Source: Chlorops oryzae (lineage: Eukaryota; Arthropoda; Insecta; Diptera; Chloropidae). From it: DNA of 64,000 nt. The DNA lies in contig CM035807.1 of assembly GCA_020466095.1 (NCBI GenBank), forward strand, positions 46,190,398-46,254,397, given 5' to 3'. Made by a program: the position numbers and the translations under genes. The number at the start of each line of letters is the position of its first letter. Positions within the stretch are counted from its first letter, which is position 1. A model generated the notes under the pieces. The model worked only from the letters and a program-made list of their open reading frames with translations, did no database searches and was not told the DNA's origin. Below are positions 57,853-64,000 of this stretch, piece after piece.

Positions 57853-60800
57853 TCAATCAGCTCTTTCGTTTCCTTCGTGCCTTTCATGTCCTGGAACCCA
57901 GCACAATGTCACTTTGTTGTGATTGCTGAGTTTATTTAGGAGTTTAAGGCAGTTGTCTACTTGCGAAGATTTGATGTATACAAATCTGGGTGCTAGTAGT
58001 CCAGCTTGGCGGTCAGACAATATATGGATAGCAGTCCCTTTTGTCTTTCTTTTAAAACATTTCCTGACACAAATCTCTATCGCATATTCTTCTGCCTGAA
58101 AGATGATTTGGTGATAGCCCATTGGCAGGGCTTTTTGGAACTTAGGTCCCAGAATGCTCGCACCTCTTCTTCCGTCTTCAAGTTTGGATCGATCTGTGTG
58201 CGTTCAAGCGATGTTCACCGCGAACCCGCGGGTGAAGTACAGTTTTCTCTGTATGTTATCTGGTATCTTCACAATTGGATCATGGGATACGGTTCACAGT
58301 TACGAGAGGTGCCCTTCAAGATCCGCACTTTTTAGGTTTGTGACGTTCTGTAACCGAAGTGCACAAGCACATGTCTCTTTTTGGATTTGAATGGTAATTG
58401 GTGGGATGCCAGTAAGGACACCAAACGCATGTGTAGGATATGTTCTCATTGCTTCTTTGATGCCAACGCTTACCATCCTATGTAGCTTACCTAGTTTGGT
58501 GACAGTTTTCCTTTGTTTGACCTTTGACCAGCAGATAGGTCATTAAAGGTTTTATTATATTAGACCAATATGTCATACGGGGAGTTATTCCTCAAGTTTT
58601 CAACGGAGCCTATGTCAAAGTGCTCTTGAGACTTTGTTGAATATATGGTCAATGTGGGGGTTCCAGCTTAGTCTTCTATCCAGGACTTCGCCTTAATATG
58701 CAGCTTCCTCGCTGATTTGTAGAGTGTTGCCTGATATAGTGGGACTTTTAATATTGATCTTAGTCTATTTCGTAAAAGGCACAAGCTTTGTTTTGTCAGA
58801 TGGGATGGTAAGACAGGCACATCCTTGCGCCTGTTGTGAGTCATTACTCGACTCACGAGTATTCAGCATAATTCCATATGGTCACCATTAAAGCAAGTAG
58901 TTTATCCAAGACCATCTGCAACAACAATTAATGCATGACGATAAATTTTGGCCAACGATGAAATAACAACAACAACCATAACTGACTTCGTAAGCGAATT
59001 TCCGAATGCAAAGAAATCAGAGAAGAACAACAATTGTAACACCTGTTCCGGCTTAAAGTGCAAGCTGGCGTTTTGAGGCAGAGAATAACAACAACAAGAG
59101 CAAAACGATGGCACACGTAGGTCAGCGTAGAATTTACGCAATAGTTCTGGAAGTTCGACCCGCGGCTATGCAAAATCAACTGGCATCGATTGGGACATCG
59201 ATAATGCGGCATTGGCAATTTCGTCCAAAAACCAGAAGATCGAGAATAGGAAGGGAGTTTTTGTGTTGAACAGTTTGCGAGGTCTCAACTCCAAGCGCAC
59301 GTACCCAAAAGTGGCAACGGCGATTAGAGCGAGGATATTAGTGTTTCAAAATGTAGGAATATAGGAACTTCAACTTAATAAAGGATTGGAAAGAATTATT
59401 TTGTGTCCTTTTATTTATTCGCACCCAAGTGTTAAGACGGTGTATTCAATTGGGAAAACATTGGAAAATACTTTAAGACGCCATAAAGTAGGTTTAGGAG
59501 GTCGTCGATCACCATTATCCATAGTAGGGGGAAAATACTCCTCCTTGGGGACAGCCTTTAGCGGCGTTGATCGACTGTTTCTCACCTCCAAATCACTACT
59601 TGTCTTCCTGTTTTTCCACATGTTTAGTACACATCTGTCTATTAGGGGTGGTATAGCCTTTTGGTACATGGCAGTTTCGAAATCATTGAAAGAAGTGTTA
59701 TCGAAGGCCCCTGAGATGTCTCTGAATGCACAGAGGACTATTTAATTTGCCAGTATGGCCTTTATATATCGTGGTGGTTAGGCTGTGTATGGCAGTCACT
59801 GTTGACTTACACGGTTGGTCGGCAAATAGAATTTTGTTCAGTGGGTAGTCTTTAAGACAATAACTTCTTATGTACTGATCAATGAGTTTTTCCATTGTTT
59901 TAATGAAAAAGAATCTGAGGTTTATAGGCCTGAAGGCCTTGGCCGAGTGTTCATATGATTTTTCCGGCTTAGGGATAAACACGACGTTCACCTCGTTCCA
60001 GTTTGACGGAATACAGGCCATCAATAGACTGGCTCTTAGTATTCGTATCAATGAGACTGACTGTACCGTATGGTAGTAAACTATACTCCCTGTGACTTCT
60101 CGGTCTACCATTTGCTGCATTTGTGTTTGCAGACATTTTGCATGTACGCAAAACAAAAGGTGCGCTGCCAGGGAAGTGTGTGTCTAACAATAGACTTCCT
60201 GTCTCGCCGATCGATGAGGTAAAACTACCACCTGGCCTTCTAGGGGTACTAAGGCCATTTGTGTGATCAATCGCAAGAGCCTTTTGAAGACAATACATGT
60301 CAGGTTGGTTTGAGGCCTTGCTGCAGTACTCTCTTCATGTGATTCTTTTATATTTCCTGAATTCTTTATTGTAACTTGTAAGGCAGCTTTGTAGGCGATC
60401 CAGTCGCCAGGTCGCTTTGCCCTGTTAAAAAGCTTCCTGGGTTGACACCTGAGACTTTCAAGTGTTTTGTTCCACCAGGGGACATCCCTTTGCGCCTTCT
60501 TCGCTTTCAGTGGGCAGCTATTTTCGAACGAGTGTTTGAGACTGTCTTGAAGAATTTGTGCCTCAGTCTCAAGCTCATAATTCGAGTTTATGACGGACGC
60601 GGAGTAATTAACCTTCTGTCCTTGACAGAGGCGATAGCTATCCCAGTTGGTTTTTCTAGGGCTGCAGTAAACTGAGCGTTTTTTGTAGGTGCGTCGAATC
60701 GTATATGCCTTTGCTCCGACATAGGGGCCCCTTTTGAGTCGTGCCAGTCTGAGGTAACTGACGATAATTTCAAACTGGAGATAGTTGGGTCTAAGACTTC

Positions 60801-61482
60801 CCCCTTATCGAATTTACAACTGTAAGTTCGTTACCTCGGTTTAGAATGGATATATTTTAATTATAAGTATATTCCAATAAGCTCTCACCCTTTAGTTTGT
60901 GTCGGTACTACCCCATGTCGTGTGGTGAGCGTTCGCCTCCCATCCAACAAGCCATTTGAGATTATTTCTACAGCAGTCCTCCTGTAGAGCCATTAGCTTT
61001 CTTGTGGGCACTTCGCTGCTGTCTCCTGGAAGGTAGGTTTGTACCATTTCTTCTTCTCCTCTGAGCGTTATGATCATGTCACTGGTCGCCACCAGATCCT
61101 GTGAACAAAGCTCTGAAATTAGGTGATATTTGATGTTTTTGTTCCTTATATAGATTGCAGTTCTAGGTCTGCAATGATTTTCGGCATATATTACCTTGCC
61201 ATCGCTTGCGCGGAGACCTTTGATAGTCCCACAGTACTCATGTACGTGTACTCATGGCTCCCGGATAAGGGCTATATCCAGAACTTCTTTCGTAAGCCCC
61301 CTGCTAACCTTGATTGGTTGAAGTTTGGTCATTTCTGACCTTTGGAGGCGCGCTTAGCGACCTTTTTGCTCCTTCCGCTGGTCACAACCTTCTCCTCTGC
61401 GGTTCGCCCGCCACGTCGTCGCCCCGAAAATGCGTTCACGGGTGACCGAAGAGGTGATCTGGCAGAGGCAGCCAATGAGGAT
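57853..61482 (-). pseudogene. R1/LOA-like non-LTR retrotransposon, degenerate
   Basis: Minus strand. Endonuclease near 61092-60892 (LVGWEANAHHTTWGSTDTN, the R1/LOA-type motif). RT near 60010-59500 (VNVVFIPKPEKSYEHSAKAFRPINL, FADQPCKSTVTAIHSL, then GCPQGGVFSP near 59540). RT end near 58810 (LTIPSDKTKLVPFTK). RNase H 58122-57853 (HILSDRQAGL, WVPGHERHEGNERAD). Frames change often. An LTR is inserted between RT motifs, and the 5' part runs into the N gap. Confidence 0.75.
58832..59440 (+). mobile_element. Solo LTR related to the giant element's LTR
   Basis: Starts TGTTGTGAGTC like the LTR at 2944. Near its end it has GGTCTCAACTCCAAGCGCAC, GTACCCA, ACGGCGATTAGAG and AATAAAGGA, in the same order as 3425-3530. 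It is clearly diverged, so it is an older or sister family. No internal sequence follows. The right edge is approximate and no target duplication was established. Confidence 0.65.
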
Positions 61483-61582
61483 NNNNNNNNNNNNNNNNNN
61501 NNNNNNNNNNNNNNNNNNNNNNNNNNNNNNNNNNNNNNNNNNNNNNNNNNNNNNNNNNNNNNNNNNNNNNNNNNNNNNNNNN
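61483..61582. other. Assembly gap (100 N)
   Basis: Run of 100 N. The right edge begins inside an hAT-like transposase gene at the codon region adjacent to where the gap at 48982 ends. Confidence 1.
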
Positions 61583-61746
61583 AGCTGTGTTATTCTTTAA
61601 TGCACGGACTCCCAGGAGTTGTTCATAAGCTCCTTTGCTTACTAAGATTGCCAACCGTTCAACACTTTCTTTTCGGATAAGTTTTGGTAGTAATTTTTCA
61701 TCCCAATGAACAACAGTCCTTTTTAAGTCCGATATTTTAAATCTCT
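61583..61746 (-). pseudogene. hAT-like transposase, partial duplicate
   Basis: About 165 bp identical in orientation and sequence to 62750-62916 (ERFKISDLKRTVVHWDEKLL). Beyond 61746 it reads straight into the 3' flank of the same element (61747 onward), so it is a partial duplication or assembly artefact. Confidence 0.7.
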
Positions 61747-62278
61747 CCCGCAATTTTCCCGCAATCTGAAAGAGGATGAAATAAGGCTTCTAAAATGCCA
61801 AATATTGTAATCGGTTAACGGGGAAGAAAGTTACAACGCTTTGAAATTGGAGAAACAAATAAGACTTGCTGAAATTGATATTATTGTGTTAGAACGTATA
61901 CTGCTTTGGCCCTAGTGAGCAATTGTTTTGTCATCATAAGCCTTGGGCATAAAAGTTTGAAACATTTACGGACCATTTGTTTTATACAGTTTATGCGAAA
62001 AAGAGTGACTTTTGACAGGTATGGGTAATTTTTTTGTTTCAAAAACAAACTATCTTGTCGTCTTGGGAAAGTACAAGATGCAATGAATTGTTACCACCCA
62101 TATTTCTTTTGTCGCTGACGCAAAGTGAGAAAAACAAATGGAAATTTTTAAATTTCAACAACATCGATAAATCGAACATATATTGGCCTTTCGTACAGTA
62201 CAGGATAAGAAAGTAGTAGATGACGCCACTTCGTTTACAGCTATATTGAAACATTTTCTCATATAGCTTAAGCTGTGT

Positions 62279-62983
62279 TTATAGCGTGAAAGGAGGAAGA
62301 TATTGTGGTTTCTTCCACGCTAGTTCAATGTCTTTGCCAATAAAATCAAAAGCAAAGCAATAACAATAACAACGTCTATCTCTCTCTTTTGAATTTATGC
62401 CAAAAATTCTCTGACGTTTGGCTTTATTCTTTTCTTGTAAACTCCTTCCTTCCAGGTATTTAGCCTGATCAATGTTAGGCCAATAAATCTGGAAATTTTT
62501 AAAAATGTCAGGTTGGGGACCAGTTTTCATTCCGAATCCGTGCTTAAAAACTGATCGCAATACGACTTCTGATATGTGATGGCGACAGGCCAAGTACAAC
62601 ATATTTTTACCCATATGTTTTTCCAGAAATGTACAAGAGCCTTGCATTCGTCCAGTGTTAGAATCCGTTGTGTCAAAACACATGCCTACAATTTGATCTC
62701 TTATACCCCATTCTCCTAGGCTATCGGCAACAGCTTCCGCCTGACTGAAAGCTGTGTTATTCTTTAATGCACGGACTCCCAGGAGTTGTTCATAAGCTCC
62801 TTTGCTTACTAAGATTGCCAACCGTTCAACACTTTCTTTTCGGATAAGTTTTGGTAGTAATTTTTCATCCCAATGAACAACAGTCCTTTTTAAGTCCGAT
62901 ATTTTAAATCTCTCCATTATTTTTGTGCTCTTTGATTTCGAAAGGAAAATCTCCGATTTTTTGCAGTGCTTCTGCTTATACAT
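62279..62983 (-). pseudogene. hAT-like transposase, C-terminal half (inverted copy)
   Basis: 234-codon open frame, the longest version in the window. It adds the part missing at 48983: KISDLKRTVVHWDEKLLPK, RLAILVSKGAYEQLLG and QAEAVADSLGEWGI, before FDTTDSNTGRMQG and ACRHHISEVV. It ends YLPPFTL. The N-terminal DNA-binding region is not seen in frame; upstream at 63000-63400 I see only AT-rich sequence. Called hAT-like from the Asp and Cys/His-His arrangement; this is not certain. Confidence 0.6.
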
Positions 62984-63540
62984 TATTCTCCGACATCACA
63001 GCCCAGACTCTCAGATGTTGCGAAAATTACTCTCACGGCATTTCTTTTAGAAATATTGCACATACATAACAACATGGATAATTTTTCCGTTATGACTTGT
63101 TCACACCCGCGACTGTATTTCCTTTTTTACTTTGAATATTTGATCTTATGATTCCTTTACCTTCAGTTAACTCATCCTCCGAAGTCACTTCTTCCACTTG
63201 ATAATTTGAATAAAATAAAATCTTCTATATTTCCTGTGGCAGAGAAAAATGAAATGAAAAATGCGGCATCACCGAAAACTAACCCTACGTTACGCATATT
63301 ATAAAATAATGCTTTGATTGTTAGACGGCAGGTTGACGCCATTTATTTGCTGAGATGGATATCCAAGTAAATATCTCATATTTTTTAATCGTCTACGTGT
63401 ATTTGATGATGTACTAGCCATTTCAAATTAGTTTTATAACGGTTTAAATAAACATAATATAATTTGTAACGACTTGTTAGCAATAAGCACATCAAAACTA
63501 TATGAATATATCTCCGGAACTATTTCTACTACTGCTGTTG
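62984..63540. other. 5' flank of the hAT-like element, unassigned
   Basis: AT-rich, no supported coding region. It may hold an earlier exon of the transposase on the minus strand; none could be defined. Confidence 0.35.
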
Positions 63541-63770
63541 CATAATACAAGAAAAGAATAAAGCCCCACTTCAGAGAGTTTTCGGCATAAATTTAATAGA
63601 GAGAGATAGACATTGTTATTGTTATTGCTTTGCTTTGGCTTTTATTTGCAAAGACATTGAACTAGCGTGGAATAAACAACAATATCTTCCTCCTTTCACG
63701 CTATAAACACAGCTTAAACTATATGAGAATATGTTTCAATATAGCGGTAAACGAAGTGGTGTAATTAAAA
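63541..63770 (+). pseudogene. hAT-like transposase 3' fragment, third copy
   Basis: Diverged match to 49297-49520 (KNKA..QRVFGIN, CYCYCFAF, YLPPFTL region and the following flank). Plus strand, about 230 bp, with substitutions and one or more indels. Confidence 0.7.
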
Positions 63771-64000
63771 GTCTTTCGGTTGATTTATTTTATTTACTTT
63801 ATTTATTTTTAGTTTAAAATCATTGTTGATTCTCTGATCTAAACAATTTCTGAATGATCTGAGACTGATGTAAGACTGATGTCTAATCTAGGTTTTTACA
63901 ATTCTTTTATAACCAAGAGCACACATGCTTTTGGCCATGTGCGCAGTTTTCTTGCGGAAGGTCGGTGTCACGTGTGCGTTGCACATTTCAAACTTACTTG
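63771..64000. other. Unassigned window end
   Basis: AT-rich start, then GATCTGAGACTGATGTAAGACTGATG-like short repeats. Nothing assignable. Confidence 0.35.

Noticed and set aside
61342..61753. Plus- and minus-strand frames spanning the N gap at 61483
   Set aside because: Artefact of translating through N; left and right parts belong to different elements.
1..64000. CRISPR arrays, operons, bacterial promoters or ribosome binding sites
   Set aside because: The sequence is eukaryotic with introns, LTRs and poly(A) signals; no spaced palindromic repeat array was seen.
1..64000. tRNA or rRNA genes
   Set aside because: No cloverleaf or rRNA-like segment noticed by eye; only the PBS resembles a tRNA end.

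Overview
The window is a repeat-dense piece of insect genome with no recognisable single-copy host gene. It is AT-rich (except the antisense gene and a short GC-rich stretch near 51.7-51.9 kb) and has short introns of about 65-105 bp. Its element families are gypsy/errantivirus-like LTR elements, mariner, Tc1-like, Transib, PIF/Harbinger, hAT and piggyBac-like MITEs, and non-LTR elements of CR1-like and R1/LOA-like types. A dipteran, probably a schizophoran fly, fits best; the species cannot be told from sequence alone. Three 100-N scaffold gaps lie at 32658-32757, 48883-48982 and 61483-61582.

The most striking object is a nested insertion on the left. An old gypsy-like element (1-2943, continuing at 17888 to about 18400) is split inside its LTR by a very large, recent errantivirus-like element at 2944-17883. 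That element has 755-bp LTRs differing at about four positions and a 4-bp target duplication TAAC. Besides gag, pol and env it carries three things such elements do not normally have: a protein tyrosine phosphatase domain fused in frame behind integrase; a complete antisense gene with TATA box, 103-bp intron and AATAAA signals; and a Ulp1/SENP-like cysteine protease gene downstream of env. A mariner element (14203-15490) later split the protease gene. The env gene and the protease gene each have a phase-0 splice acceptor matching one donor in the leader exon at 4262-4291, which suggests several subgenomic mRNAs from one donor. The pol extension also contains two tandem repeats resembling GADD34-type PP1-docking motifs. 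gag and pol carry stops and frameshifts; the LTRs nevertheless look young.

18.4-23.4 kb: a broken Tc1-like transposase and pieces of two non-LTR elements, one holding a TTAA-flanked MITE. 23.46-48.1 kb: a large direct tandem duplication of the same mobile-element landscape. The copies differ by a mariner insertion, a 4.4-kb presence/absence block and a Transib insertion, and are separated exactly by an N gap, so unmerged haplotypes are a serious alternative. The Transib (44958-48007) is nearly complete: its ends start with CACAGTG, identical to the V(D)J recombination signal heptamer, and its target duplication is 5 bp.

48.1-64 kb: transposon debris. This includes an hAT-like transposase present as a plus-strand copy, an inverted copy and a third fragment; a PIF/Harbinger remnant; an internally deleted gypsy-like element with an env 3' part; the right end of a second Transib-like element; and a degenerate R1/LOA-like non-LTR element carrying an LTR distantly related to that of the giant element.
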